DNA of 64,000 nucleotides from Phlebotomus papatasi (GCF_024763615.1 NC_077223.1:82894627-82958626); one strand, 5' to 3'; counted from the stretch's first letter, positions 13,250-25,101 are shown. Translations and numbers: made by a program. Notes: generated by a model from the sequence alone, not told the origin.

Positions 13250-14410
13250 TATGGTACTGCTTGGTGGTAACCATTTAACCAAAGACCTCTCTACCTAATT
13301 CCAGAGTACGGGATGGCATGGTCCTGTACTAGGGTAAACGGGTATGAAGTCTTTGGGGTTAATGACAATGAAGTAGGAGCGTGTGGTGAATGTGATCTTG
13401 AGAGTGGCTTTAACCAAAAACATCTCACTGCTCTGACCACTATCCTGCCGAATGATCTATCCTTTTGGTTGAGCAAAGGGGTGTGGTTGGGAGTAATCTC
13501 TTCCACACCCTGGAGTGAATTCCGAAACATGATGAACGGGAGGTCATTAGGGGCCTCTGGGTGGTGATCGTTTAACCGAAGGACCTTCATTTGATTCTTT
13601 GACTGGTATTGTAGTGAGACTACTGCCAATCTGTGAAGCCTAGAGAGATATTGTAGTGCAGAGGTGTGCAAGAACCGTTTTGAAACCGAACAAACGTCGA
13701 ATGAAACTTGTTCGTCAATGGTCAACACACTACCTGAACAAACTTATTTTGACGTTTATTCGGTTTCAACGGGTTTTGCACAACTCTGTTGTAGTGAAAC
13801 TACTGCCATGCAACGGGCTTGAAACCTTCGGGGGCTGGAAGAGGTAGAAAGGCATTGGAGCGGGGCTATAAGAATTGGAGTGACTCCCGATGGTCTGCAA
13901 TTCCAATTGTTCTTTGATCTGTAACCAGTTCAGGTTAAACTAGGAGGCCGGAGTGGGTGCCCACCAATGGTTTCCGCCAACTGGAAGCCCAAATTGAGGA
14001 AGGAATTGGCCGGGTCGACCGGGTTATTGGTTTCGCTGAGATGGTAGATACTGTATTTTGGTCTTAGACAATTATTGATTATTGGTGATAGGGATATTTG
14101 GTGCCTAGGGCGGAGCAAGATTTTTTTACCGCACTCTTTTTGTAAAAGGAGTTGCCTTATATATTTCCCTTCCCCGTGAGACACGTAGCTCTCAACGGGC
14201 GATTCAGAAACATTTCCAAACTGGGCTTAACTGATTAGTTTATATTTTTTTCTTTTGCTTTTTTTCTCTTTTTCCTATTATTTATTATTTTCTTTCCTTT
14301 TTTTCTGTGTTTTTTCCTTTTTCTTTTTAAATTCTTTTTTCTTGCCACGCGATTGTAAGAGGGTTGTATCCTATTTGTTGTGGATTTTTGAAACAAATTA
14401 AATTAAAAAA
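13250..14410 (+). repeat. Possible 3' region of a degraded LINE
   Basis: A GC-richer, internally repetitive segment followed by a pyrimidine-rich tract (14235-14345) and then an A-rich end (AAATTAAATTAAAAAAATAA). Two related blocks, TGGTGGTAACCATTTAACC (13262) and GGGTGGTGATCGTTTAACCG (13559), lie about 297 bp apart. TTGTAGTGARACTACTGCCA also occurs twice. The A-rich 3' end suggests a retroelement 3' UTR, but no RT frame is recognisable. The 145-residue minus-strand frame at 13291-13728 has no known domain and runs into the hAT-like MITE at its upstream end, so I do not call it a gene. Confidence 0.3.
13659..13788. mobile_element. hAT-like MITE, 130 bp with 8-bp TSD
   Basis: The element starts CAGAGGTGTGCAAGAACCG and ends TTTTGCACAACTCTG, inverted repeats of the hAT type (CAGRG...GCAA). 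It is flanked on both sides by the exact 8-bp duplication TTGTAGTG (13651-13658 and 13789-13796), the length hAT transposases generate. It is non-autonomous. The interior carries an inverted CCGAACAAACGTC-like pair. The target itself is a repeated TTGTAGTGARACTAC motif. Confidence 0.88.
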
Positions 14411-14468
14411 ATAAAAATTATATACAAAATTGTAGAGTTATATATTGGTGTGATCTTGGTTGTAATAA

Positions 14469-14660
14469 GTGCTAGACCAAATTGAAAGTAACGAAAAAGA
14501 GTTTTTTTGTGGGCCAGATTGGTTGATGCGAGAGTTAATCGCCTATTCTGGTGGACTGGCGAATGAAATGTATAAGACAAAGATCAAAGAGGGTCCAATG
14601 TACCATCTATTGGACAAGACCCATAATAAGATGGCAAAGTTCATTTGGACTATGAAGTAG
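14469..14660 (+). other. Small open frame, 63 codons, unassigned
   Basis: The frame starts at ATG 14469 and ends TAG 14658-14660, with mixed, not low-complexity, composition (it includes CGPDWLMRELIAYSGG and MYHLLDKTHNKMAKFIW). AATAAA signals follow at about 14670 and 14705. This could be a small gene, a retrocopy fragment or chance. I recognise no family, and no splice site or promoter supports it. Confidence 0.22.
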
Positions 14661-15508
14661 CGGTTCTCAATAAAGGATCCTAAAGTGTATTAATACTATA
14701 GTTCAATAAATTAGCAGTTTAGTTCAGTGTATCTCATCCTCTTGTTATTTCCCCTCGAATGCCACAGTGAATTATTATGATATCAGGATGGTGCACTATC
14801 TAAAATCCTTTACATCAAACATAAGTCTGTGGTTTCTGGTTGGTGAGCGAAAGACAAATAGTAGATTTGCCACCCATTGCATCTCGAATGAGCATTTTTA
14901 ATACACCAACAATTACTTCCTAGAAGTAAGTCTAACTCGGCATAAGAAAGAGTAAAGTGCAAAATACAGGATACTTTGCATTAGGTAGACAAAACAATTA
15001 AGTATCTAAATTAAAGTACGGCTAGGCCTAACTTCGTCTAGAAAATATGCGAAAAATGGCGTTTCCAATTTAGTCCCACCTTCCCCTAATATCACATATA
15101 AAATCATTCACTAGTTCAGTATTGAATAGTCTTGTGAAAATTTGCCGTGTTATTATGCTTTTTCATTAAAATTTTAATTCCAGGAACTGTAGCACTGATA
15201 TTGATTAGAATTTTAGAAATCAGGGAGAAAAATACTTCCGGGGCAGTCGGTAGTTTTTTTTATCAGAAATGAGAATGCTTTTGAGAATCCTGCTAAATCT
15301 CAAGCAATAATTGTACACAAGGTGTAGGAATCCCGATCTTCATCCTCTAATTCTGGAGAATGAAATTATCTCTTTTGCTTCTAGGGTACAAACTTGGAGA
15401 TCATCTTCAATGAAACCCTCACTTGGTCCGACCATGCGGCTGAGATTTGCAGAAAGGTTTTTCAAACCTTGCGTACCCTTAGACCGCACGAAGCATTCAC
15501 CCCACAAA
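14661..15508. other. Intron sequence, nothing recognised
   Basis: AT-rich intron sequence with no TIRs, no recognisable coding frame and no tandem repeat. The overlapping frames at 15311-15573 run into the MITE that follows. Confidence 0.4.
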
Positions 15509-15712
15509 TAGGGGAAAGTGGGGCACCTTTGAAATTGGGATTCTTCTGCTATGTTTAAGTGGAATTGAGCCATATCACAATGTAATTTAGCTTCTCAATC
15601 TGTTTTTGCAGTTAAATTATATCACGATAAGGCTCAATTTTATTTAAAAATAGGTAAAAAAAATCCCAATTTCAAAGATACCCCACTTTCAAAGGTGCCC
15701 CATTTCCCCCTA
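15509..15712. repeat. Palindromic MITE, AGTGGGGCACCTTTGAAATT family, copy 1
   Basis: Left end TAGGGGAAAGTGGGGCACC and right end GGTGCCCCATTTCCCCCTA are inverted. The TTTGAAATTGGGA and TCCCAATTTCAAA arms are also symmetric, and the centre carries an inverted AATTTAGCTTCTCAAT segment. A second copy lies at 58375-58609. Confidence 0.8.
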
Positions 15713-16096
15713 TGACTTACGTGTAGTCGACGATGAGCTTACGTAAGGCATTCTTGTAAGCTATATGTATTCTATACTCGTAAAGTGTACTTCAATATTA
15801 CAAAAAATAAAAAGACATCTTTCATCCATTTTCAGTGCTACTATCACCTACCAACCCACCTCCTACCTCTCTATTATTATTGTACACAAATTTAACTACC
15901 AATATGTAACACATTTTTAATTCGAGAAAAACTTTTATGTGTTTTTATGAATTATTTGCAAGATATCTCCTGCGAATATGCAAATTTTCTGTATGCTTAA
16001 AGCTATTTTGTGTCATTTTCTGTCACAGAAATATACATAAACACGGAACCTCTTGTATTGCGTCGCATCGGTCGGACATATCGTTCATTTTCGTCA

Positions 16097-16246
16097 TTAA
16101 CCCTTTAAGGACGATTGGGTCACCAGTGACCCAAAACCAAAATTTTTCCTACGTCCTTCTAAAGTTATGATTCGCTCTAAGAAGTCAGAAAAAATGTTTT
16201 TTTTTCAGACCCCCAATTTTTTACCATCTCGTCCTTAAAAGGTTAA
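16097..16246. mobile_element. piggyBac-like MITE, 150 bp
   Basis: TTAA at both ends (16097-16100 and 16243-16246) flanks termini CCCTTTAAGGACGA and TCGTCCTTAAAAGG. TTAA targets and CCC starts are features of piggyBac elements, so that assignment is inference from termini only. Next to the left end is the palindrome GGGTCACCAGTGACCC. A second short copy is at 26221-26360 and a long relative at 50001-51517. Confidence 0.75.
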
Positions 16247-16481
16247 GCTTAAGTCACTCTTATTAATGGTTTTCAAGGTCAAATGCTGATCTTACGTACA
16301 ATCTGCAATCCTTATGTAATCTTTAGTAAAATTAATTATTTCGAAAATTAATTCTTTTCTCGCCAAAGAGACTCTTAGAAATTAATTAACTTTATAGGGA
16401 AAGCGCACTAAATTCGGACGATTTAAGCTTCCAACGACTATTTTTTTAAATTATTTTTTAGAGGCTACAAGCAGAGAATGT

Positions 16482-16555
16482 GACCTCTAATAGGTCAGTT
16501 GGTAGAGCACTCGTCTAGTTAACGAGAGGTTTGCAGTTCGATTCTGGATGGAGGC
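16482..16555 (+). pseudogene. tRNA-like sequence (Thr-AGT type) or SINE head
   Basis: The 74-nt sequence has an A box (GGTCAGTTGGTAGAGC), an anticodon stem CTCGT/ACGAG enclosing CTAGTTA (anticodon AGT), and a B box (CAGTTCGATTCTGG). The acceptor stem pairs only about six bases (CCTCTA with TGGAGG) and the D stem has a mismatch. It is therefore either a decayed tRNA-Thr gene or the head of a tRNA-derived SINE. No T-run terminator follows closely. Confidence 0.5.
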
Positions 16556-17387
16556 AGTGTACATTTGAGTGTCATTTACTTTCATTGGCGATTCTCTGTA
16601 CACAAATACAATTAACATTGAACGAAAAGTTCGTAAAATTCTCACAAATATTTTTTTTTAAATATGTTCCTAATCAATTTGACAAATTGATATTTTAAAT
16701 CATATTTTATTAGTTAGTTTAATACCTCAAATTTCCTGATAAGGGCCATGAGTCAAATCCGACAGGAATATTGAAAAAATGACTTGTTCGAAGCTTGAGT
16801 CGTCCTAAGGTAGCGCGCTTTGCCCTATCACATGGATTGGATCATTCTTAAAGGCAATTAGAACATATGTGATACTTGTGTCATAGTTTGATTATTATAC
16901 CACTTGAACCACTGTATATCTAAATCCACTAACTAATCGATTATAAAATGTTTATTGAAAATTGCTTCTGTGAAATTTTAGACAGACTTTGAGATGATTT
17001 ACAAATCAATTTAGGCTCATATTGGCTACTTTCACATTTGCAAATCAGTGCCCAAATCAGCCCAATTTTCCTGCAGGCCTATGGGATGATCTGCCTTCCA
17101 CATCTACCCATTCGAACTGACAAAAAAAAACATAACATTGGCACGGATGCGAAATGCAATCAGCAAATATTTCCCGAATGGTTCTCTATGTGATGAAAAT
17201 TTATTGTCATGTAAATTTTTATCACTCCATCCTGGCCAAATGTGCGTCATGACACAATTGGTGTCAATCCTGTGTTGCCAATCGATCAGCTGGTGACAGG
17301 AAAAAGGATATCACTGCGTTACGCCATGTATTTTATCTGCGATAACCTGATAACCCTTCTATTTTGCTATCGGATGAGAGTTCTTAC
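16556..17387. other. Intron sequence upstream of exon C donor
   Basis: AT-rich intron sequence, nothing recognised beyond the exon C donor at its right edge (GTAAGAACTC on the minus strand). Confidence 0.4.
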
Positions 17388-17492
17388 CTTAACAGATATT
17401 GTAACAGTAGCCGTTTCGCTGTAGTAAAGTTGATGCCCGGATGCTGAACCACACCAAGAGCCACCAGTAAAGGGTCGTCCTAGTTCGCTGAG
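17388..17492 (-). CDS. CUB-domain protein, internal exon C
   Basis: A 105-nt exon of exactly 35 codons, phase 0 at both ends. On the minus strand it follows the acceptor TTTTACCTCATTTTACAG (AG at 17493-17494) and precedes GTAAGAACTC. The translation contains GRPFTGGSWCGSASG and YYSETATVTISVK. The tryptophan-cysteine-glycine is the fourth conserved cysteine of a CUB domain, and the YYSE...VTI stretch is a usual strand of arthropod CUB domains. It joins in frame to the CPEGFMQ end of exon B and to exon D. It sits between introns of 5.7 kb and 12.4 kb. The gene is not named because the rest of the protein is not visible. Confidence 0.9.
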
Positions 17493-18171
17493 CTGTAAAA
17501 TGAGGTAAAAGATTTCTTGTTTATTTTAAAAAGAAACATCATCACCTGGCACGTAATCCTCAATGGTTTGCCCTAAAAATTTTCCAGACGTACCATCCCA
17601 AAAAGATATCAGCAGAAGTTTTCTATCATGAAATTTTGTCGAATGGGTAAAAAAAATGTTATAGCATGGAATTTTGTTATCCCTGGAGCGTTCTGTAGAG
17701 AATTGTAGGAGTTTTGCACCTTTCCAGGATCGAAAAGAGACAGAGGGAAAACAGAAGAAAATTCGCAAGTGAAAGCAATTGAAATGTACTTGTGAAAAAC
17801 GTGACAGTGGCATCTCTCAATAACTCTTCGTTCACTGGGAGGGTTTCTCTCGTTTTATTTCAAAGGAAAATGGAATACACATGGGGGATGTATTCCAAGA
17901 GAAAAATGCTGTTTAAGACATCTACACCTTCAACCACATTCTTTTCTATGACTTTAAGAGGATCGGGGCTTGTCGAAAGTGCACAATACAGAACATTTCC
18001 CAAAGAGAAATCCAAAGTGGAGCGTGGTTCACTGATGATTGAAGGTTACTTTATATCCATTCAATTAAGTACATGATATTTGCACTTTAATGTTATTAAA
18101 TTTGTCGTTCAGTAGCGAAAACATCATGTTGACCAACAAAGCTTCACTGGGGCATCATCGTACACGATGTA

Positions 18172-18510
18172 CAGTAGAGCCTCGCTATAGGCCATATTTG
18201 GTTCCAAATTTGACACTTGGGTCGCACTATACTCCATGTCATTTTTTAAAATTATTAACTACTTTTAGTATTGAAATTGCTCGACGGGTTCCACTTTCTT
18301 TGCGATTTTAGTACTTGTCCGCGTTCTCTTCATTATGGATCACAATTATCACAACTACTCAATAAAGTATGCCAAAAATATTAAAATAATTATGACAATA
18401 TTGCATGTCGCGTACTAAAAAAACATAACCTAACTTAATATCAGTGTTTTGAAACCAACGGTCGATAAATTGTGGACTATAGAGCGATGGCCTATAGCGA
18501 GACTCTACTG
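18172..18510. mobile_element. pogo/mariner-like MITE, 339 bp, copy 1
   Basis: Flanked by TA dinucleotides (18170-18171, 18511-18512). The left terminus is CAGTAGAGCCTCGCTATAGG and the right terminus is its near-perfect inverse. The interior is non-coding. The copy at 20939-21277 has the same length and is nearly identical. TA duplication and CAGT-type ends suit a Tc1/mariner/pogo transposase, but none is encoded here. Confidence 0.88.
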
Positions 18511-18512
18511 TA

Positions 18513-20936
18513 GCATCGAATACATCGATTTTTTTTAAATTAGGTATTAGACGTAAGAAGACGAGACCTGTATGAATTCAGAGATACTATAGGGATGCTC
18601 GTCCACTGAAGAAATGGTTTTAATAGTTTAAATAACTCAAAAAATCAGTGATCGGTGCTACCCCATGCTCGTTGGTGCCCCAGTGTCCTCTAGTTCCTTG
18701 ATTTTAAGCTATAAATAATTAATATAAGCACCCCTGACCTTTGATGCTAAAAAAGTTTGAGATATTAACCTGATTTACGTCTGACAACACTTAAAAGCCG
18801 AGTATTTTTGCATAATAGAGTTTTGATAGTGCTCACAGGAGTTATTTTTTTCAAGTTTTGTTCAATTTGTTCCTTTATTTTTTGTACGACAACAAAAGAA
18901 TTCAATTTTATTTTTATTTCTAGTAGTGGTCACTCTCGAAATTTTCGAGTTTTATTGGAAAATTTGTAAGTTTGACCGTAAAGATTTATTGCACAGATCA
19001 TTTTCTTTCTTCAACAGTCGAATTTACGAGCGATTTGTAAGCCATCATTACCTTTATTTACATTAATTCCGTAAATAGACTCACGAAATAAGGCTTTACT
19101 TCCACGTTTTACGTGTTTCACAGCTTTAGATCATAAAAAATGGGTGGTGCAGCGTTCCAGGCTTTGGCGAATACGTTTTAGAGGTAGTCAAGTCATGTTC
19201 GAAAAGTATTTCGATGTCGAATTTTCGAAGATTAAAGTTTAATCACTTTGAAGGGCCTATTTTTCAACCGATTTGCTTAAATTTGGAATTTTTGTAAGGT
19301 TTTTAATAAATTTCCAACCCGATTGCATCGAACTTAAGCAGTAGTGAATCGGTAATATACCCGTAAATGATTTACTTTTCTCAGATTTAATTTTTACTTG
19401 TTCATATGCTTGTTACTCATGCTAAAATATTCTAAAACCTACTTTTATTAAGCAATTTCTTATTTTGGAATGGTTTTTACTTTTAAATGCATCAATCAAT
19501 TTAAATGATAGCAAAGCAGTATGTCCTCAAAAAGCATACGAAAACTAAATAAAACACGGACAGCTCTTTCTCGTGAGTTCGAGCACAAAACCGGGGCGCT
19601 TTGTCATATCATTATTCGTATATACTAACTACCTTGTTAATTTTTTGAAACCATTGCCAAAATCGGTGTTGAATGGGATACATGGAGAACTAAACGAGAC
19701 TAATTCCATATAGAGCTCGATTTTCTCCTATTACAGCCAGAATGATTTTTAGTCAATAACTGATTTCACAAAATCCATTTGCAAGTTAATCTTTTATCAA
19801 TAAATAATTCTCCGTATTTTAAATTTTGAAATGCCTCATGGAATAATTTTGTTAAACTATAAACATAAAGCACCACTTTGGCTCTTGAGTACACTTCTAA
19901 TTTTGCATTAATTCTCTGGCTCTGGATTAATTGGATCGATGTTGGATATTTGCAATGTCGTCCGAGAATCAAACACTGCTCATCATCGGTTTAAAGGAGA
20001 AATTGGGTCAAATTATATTGGACAACAATGCGTTTTGTCTCCTCATTTTCGTGCTATCTCTCTATATCCTGGAGAAATTGTAAGTGGAACTCCAAAATGA
20101 GTTCCTGAAAATGTAATCCTGTAATCACAGACCATTCTCAATTTTCCTTCAGGGAGTACAATATTGTGCAAAGAGATATCATATCTTGAGAATCTTCTCA
20201 TGACTTCCTCTACAATGGCCTTATCCGGTCTTAAAATGGTGTATGAATGGTATTGGAAAATGCCAAAATGCTTTTCACTAAATTATTTCGTGGAGAAATT
20301 GCTAAACTACGAGAGCATTTCTTCTCGCTGCTCATGAGTATCTTAATGTGAACAAAAAGGTTGAAATCGATATTTCTTCTTTTGCTTCAATTTTGAACAA
20401 TGAAAGTTTTCTGCACTGAGAGAAAATTAAAGTATGAATGATGGATGATAGAGTTTTTACTGATGAACGAAGAGTAATGAAGAAGAGGATTATGAATTAT
20501 GTTTTAGCTTTTTTTTTGGAATAAAAGTTTTATCTCTCGAATTGCCAATTGTAGATTTATTTGAGCTTTTGGAGTGATTATTACCTGGCAGATGTCAAAA
20601 TTGCTTATTCCATTAGTTTAAAAAGTATTGTAACGCATTAACTGCGAAGTAATATTAATGACAATTTCTCTAAACGATAAATTGGTAGGAAAATATTTGA
20701 ATTTAACCTTAAAAATATTTATCGTTTGACAGGTGTCAAGAATTTACATAACCTAAATATAGTCGTCCACTATGGCTGTATAATTTGACAGAAAGTCATT
20801 ATAAAAAAGTGACAATCAATTGACAAATATCATGTTTGCACTCTTTCCAACGGTTTAACCCCACTTTCGTATTTATATTAACATTATAGATGTCTCTCGG
20901 AGCGGTGCCAAATTCTCCTAAGAGCGTTTCTCGTAT
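18513..20936. other. Intron sequence between twin MITEs
   Basis: AT-rich sequence within the intron between exons B and C. A segment near 19140-19165 (CAGCGTTCCAGGCTTTGGCG) resembles one near 33897-33920 (AGCATCCCAGGCTTTGCGAA), so a decayed repeat is likely. No recognised gene. Confidence 0.4.
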
Positions 20937-20938
20937 TA

Positions 20939-21277
20939 CAGTAGAGCCCCGCTATAGGCCATATTTGGTTCCAGATTTGACACTTGGGTCGCACTATATT
21001 CCATGTCATTTTTTAAAATTATTAACGACTTTTAGTATTGAAATTGCTCGACGACTTCCACTTTCTTTGCGATTGTGGTACTTGTCCTCGCTCTCTTCAT
21101 TATGGATCACAATTATCACAACTACTCAATAAAGTTTGCCAAAAATATTAAAATAATTATGACAACATTGCATGTCGCGTACTAAAAAAACATAACCTAA
21201 CTTAAAATCAGTGTTTTGAAATCAACGATCGATAAATTGTGGACTATAGAGCGATGGCTTATAGCGAGGCTCTACTG
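20939..21277. mobile_element. pogo/mariner-like MITE, 339 bp, copy 2
   Basis: Same length and orientation as the copy at 18172-18510, with only scattered substitutions. It is flanked by TA on both sides (20937-20938, 21278-21279). Ends are CAGTAGAGCCCCGCTATAGG and its inverse. Two independent copies 2.4 kb apart in one intron show the family was recently active. Confidence 0.88.
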
Positions 21278-21279
21278 TA

Positions 21280-23207
21280 ACCTATGAGTTTCTCCTTTGA
21301 GAGGGGTATCGTAGAGATGTGTAACGATGAAGGTGTTGTTAATGTTGGATCGTCGCAGAAAACAGATAGTTAGATGGAATCCTGAAGGTTCTGGAGAAAT
21401 CTTCGGCTACCACGGCGCTCATCCACACGATTGTCTTAAGGGGTACTGTCCTTGTCCTTGCAGATTCCCTGAATGGATCTGACCAAGGCTGTTAATTTTC
21501 AAATTGAAAAAGATTTAGGTCCTAAGAAATCTTTCTTTCAATCTTCTTATTAATGTTAAAATTCCTATAGTTCTGTTTGGATATGAATTTTCCATTTAAG
21601 TTTAATTACCTCTAATGATACCATAACCTCAATATTTCATATAACCTATTTTTCCAATTATTTTAATATTTTTTTGAGATTGGTTGGTTTTTGACATAAA
21701 ATCAACTTGCTTTTAAATATAATCTTCATAGGGTATCTCGGATAAAATATAATAGATAATCTGGACTAATTTTCTTTTTCTCATAATGTTCTAAATTTGC
21801 GATAAAGAGCCTTTCTTTCATTCACAGTAAAAACAGAAAAGTAATTTAATATGTCTGGAGTTGCAAATGAGAAATAAGAGAATGTGACTATAATAGATTC
21901 ATCGTACGAAACCGCAGAATTTTATGTTAATCGCAGGATTTTATGTTAACGTCACTAATTTAATTGTGAATTTTAGAGTTCTTTTTTGTCCAGAAAATCC
22001 TTCAGTATTCAAGTAAAATATCTTCATAACATACAATTAAGGCAGATAACTCTATAATCATAAAGTTCCGAAAAGATTTCAAATACAGTGGTTTTTTCAA
22101 ACAATATTTTATATACCGAAAAAGCAAAAATGTTAATGTTAAAAATGTTAAATAGTTCTTTAAGGGATGGGTTTATACGGTTTCTGAGTAATTATTGGCG
22201 GTTTGTAGGTTTTATGTTTGCGTAAACTTAAACAATTTACTTAAAAAATAAAGAAAATAAGTAAATTTTGAAGCTGTCAGAGTGACAAGTAAAATCAAAG
22301 TGTACTTTAATTCTGAGACTAAGATTAAGATTAAGCTAAATGTTTTTTTTTTTCATTTTATTATAATATTATTATTATTATATTTATTGACAACGGGGCG
22401 TCAGCCAGTGGATGGTTTACCGTATAGTAAAGTTCATATTGCAGTATAATAACGGTTTTTCAAGGTTACAAGGTTTTTCGAGGTTTCAGCGTTTAAAAGG
22501 CTCAAGGGAGCATATTTCTCAACCGAATAGTACTTTGTTTAGTCTCGTTGGAAAGGCTTTGGAATTCATGAGAAGCTTGAACCATTTTCAATCTGTTTGA
22601 AACGGTAATGAACTGGTCCATAACCGATAATTAATTTTTATGCGAAATTAAATTATGTTGGTTTGGGCAATGTTTCGAGTGATTTATAAATCGGTTTAAA
22701 TCGGTTGAGAACCAGTAAACGGTAAATGATAAACGAATGTATTTTTTGAGGTATAGCATCTGTCAAATTGACAGTTCAGCTCAAACTTTCGAATTCCAGT
22801 TTAGAAATTCTACAATAAAATCGGTTCTACATTTGAAACTTTTGGAAATGTAGATTTTTAGTAACTTTTGAATTTAATGATTCCACTATATACCAATTCT
22901 CAACCCGAGATTCAGAACATATGTTGTAGAATTGCATCTTTGTGGTACTTTTTGAAGGTATATAAGCTTTTTTTTTTGTTAAGTACTCTGTAGCCAGGTC
23001 TGGAAAGCCAAGAGCAAAAATAAATGATGAAAATGGGCTGCAGAGTGGGCATACTGGTGAAAATTCCCATAAAACTCCCTCCTGCAAAACTATGTGTAGG
23101 GAGCATAAAGTATTTTAATTGGCTCCACACAGACTTTCCAACAATGTGAGTGTCTCGGAGTTTGAAAATTTGTGCATGGATGAAAATTCGCGTGCAGTAA
23201 ATTTTAC
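21280..23207. other. Intron B-C, left part
   Basis: AT-rich intron. It contains a short (ATT)n microsatellite near 22366-22385. Frames at 22412-22600 and 22827-23087 show no domain. The exon B donor (GTAAAATTTAC on the minus strand) closes the interval. Confidence 0.4.
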
Positions 23208-23333
23208 CTGCATAAATCCCTCTGGGCATCCAGGAAGTTCTCCCGATGGACTGAGGCTGGTATCTAGGGTGTCACCATCACCATCCACCAAACCCTCGTC
23301 GAAGCGTCCTACAGAGAAGCCATCGAAGATTAT
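23208..23333 (-). CDS. CUB-domain protein, internal exon B
   Basis: A 126-nt exon of 42 complete codons, phase 0 at both ends. On the minus strand it follows a strong polypyrimidine tract and acceptor (CAAATTCTCTCTGCAG, AG at 23334-23335) and precedes GTAAAATTT. The translation begins IIFDGFSVGRFDEG, has an acidic DGDGD segment, and ends GCPEGFMQ. The cysteine is the third conserved CUB cysteine and pairs in the family with that of exon C. The acidic loop is where some CUB domains bind calcium, but the calcium ligands are not confirmed here. The upstream intron to exon A is about 29.4 kb and holds most of the transposons in the window. Confidence 0.9.
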
Positions 23334-23335
23334 CT

Positions 23336-24829
23336 GCAGAGAGAATTTGAAAAAAAAAACACGGTTTATTGTGAAGAAATGTGTAAAATCCTCACCAGGT
23401 TTATTCCCCATTGAGGTTCATGAGGGCATGCACAAGATGGATTTAGTCAGTGTTGGGCCATGGGGAGTTGAATTAAAATAAATACAAATTAATTTGCTAT
23501 AATCCAGCGCAGATGGGGGAAAAATACGTGATGGTTGTCAAAGAGAAAACAGCGACAACTTAATTCTATTTGCGGAGATTTTTCCAGCTTCTGTGCAAAC
23601 CCCCAAATGCTATTCAGCCTTCCTCCCCTCCTTATATTTTTCCCCAAATGGAGTGCCTGCGAGCGCGAATGAAACCATCGTAATGCATAAAGCATGTTGT
23701 TCCATAAATTAATCCCAAAACCGGATACAGGGGAATGCAAAATAAATTGCATATGTTTTCTGTTTTTCGTGGATTATGTAAACCTCGGCCCAAGCTCCAA
23801 AATGCGCGGGTCACAGAGAAATATACAAAAAGTGCCGCACATAATTAATGGAAGCGGATAGATGGGAAGCTCCTCTGCCATAAAGCGTCCCAGACATTGA
23901 GCATGGGCGATGAAATGGGGGAGGTGTAGGGAGAAAAAAAGCTTCGGGAGAAGAATTGGGTGAAATTAATCAAAAAGCTCTTTTTTTGCATCATTCACAC
24001 CAAAGAGGCATGTATTTGAGATTTCTACCTCCTCCGGAGCATTTTTTCTCGCATCCTCCACCCACATTCATCAACACATTCGTGTTATTTTAAATTTATT
24101 TCGTGTCTCTGGGCTCCACCGAGAGCTTTATCTCCCTCTCAGGCAGACTCTTTGGGGCGCGTTCTCGTTTTTTTTTCAAGGGGTTTTATGGTAAGCCTAC
24201 GATACCACCACACCCTGGAACAGGGGCGGTAACTGTGAGAGGGATATTTGCACACAATTTTCCAACGGGTATGCCCACCAGTTTATCACCCATTTCGACT
24301 CATTTTTTGCTCCTTTAACTTCTGCACTTGGCAAAATCAAGCTGATTTTGTCCCATTTAGTTGGAGAATAACTTAATTTTCTCGACTGTCTTTCAGAACA
24401 AATATGTTGCAAAACAGATTTACAAATTTACAAAAATTCAATCTCGGTTTTATTCTAACAGAAAATAGAAAATTTAAAAATTAACTTGGTACTTTTAGTA
24501 ACTTTAGTACAAAATTAAGTTTGAAGTTGGGTATTATATCTAGGGGTTATCTATCAGGAGAAATCAGATACACTTTCATTGAGAAATTTAAAAAGGCAAT
24601 GGGTAGGTCGATTAGCTCGTGAGAAACATGAAAAAGTGATAGCAAAACCCGATTTTTTTTTTAGATTTGCAAACCCCGTAGGAGAACTTGCGAAAACCAG
24701 AGGTGTTTATGAGAATAATTCATTAAAAAATCCTGAGAAACCTGCTATTAACAAAAGACGTCTGGAAAAAACCCTAAAGACCTCCTTAAAAATTTGATAA
24801 ATCTGGGAAACCTACTTACTAGTCCCCGG
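23336..24829. other. Intron A-B next to exon B, low-repeat segment
   Basis: Free of the TIR elements that fill the rest of this intron, and of more even base composition, with motifs such as TGCATAAAGCATGTTG and CCATAAATTAATCCC near 23680-23720. This could be single-copy sequence with regulatory content, but nothing proves function. The frames at 23489-23814 and 24103-24412 show no recognisable protein. Confidence 0.35.
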
Positions 24830-25101
24830 CGAGTGGTTTTCAAAGTTGAAGCCAATTTCTTACTTTCACATACAAATGCGTATGGGAATTTTTCTGCACT
24901 CATGATAGTTTGCTAAATATTTAAAAACTGAGAAGTTTTTCCGTATTATAAGATCCCTTTCCGTATGCAGAGATAAATAACTATACTAAATTTTTGTTTA
25001 AATAATTTTTTTCCTTGGAGCTCTGCGAGCTGAGTCCGAGATCAATTTAGGAATTGGCTTCAAATAGCTCCATACAAAAAGGCCAACTTGCCAGGCGCTT
25101 G
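24830..25101 (-). repeat. Dispersed repeat, copy 2 (inverse of 3738-4015)
   Basis: Begins AGTCCCCGGCGAGTGG and ends CAACTTGCCAGGCGCTTG, the inverse of the 3738-4015 copy over about 270 bp. Shared blocks include AGTTGAAGCCAATTTCTTAC and GGGAATTTTTCTGCAC. It is not coding. The class of element is unknown. Confidence 0.75.

Noticed and set aside
13291..13728. 145-codon minus-strand frame as a gene
   Set aside because: It runs into the hAT-like MITE at its upstream end and lies in a region with a retroelement-like 3' end; no domain recognised.
16482..16555. Functional tRNA-Thr gene
   Set aside because: Acceptor and D-stem mismatches and lack of a clear T-run terminator make a pseudogene or SINE head more likely.
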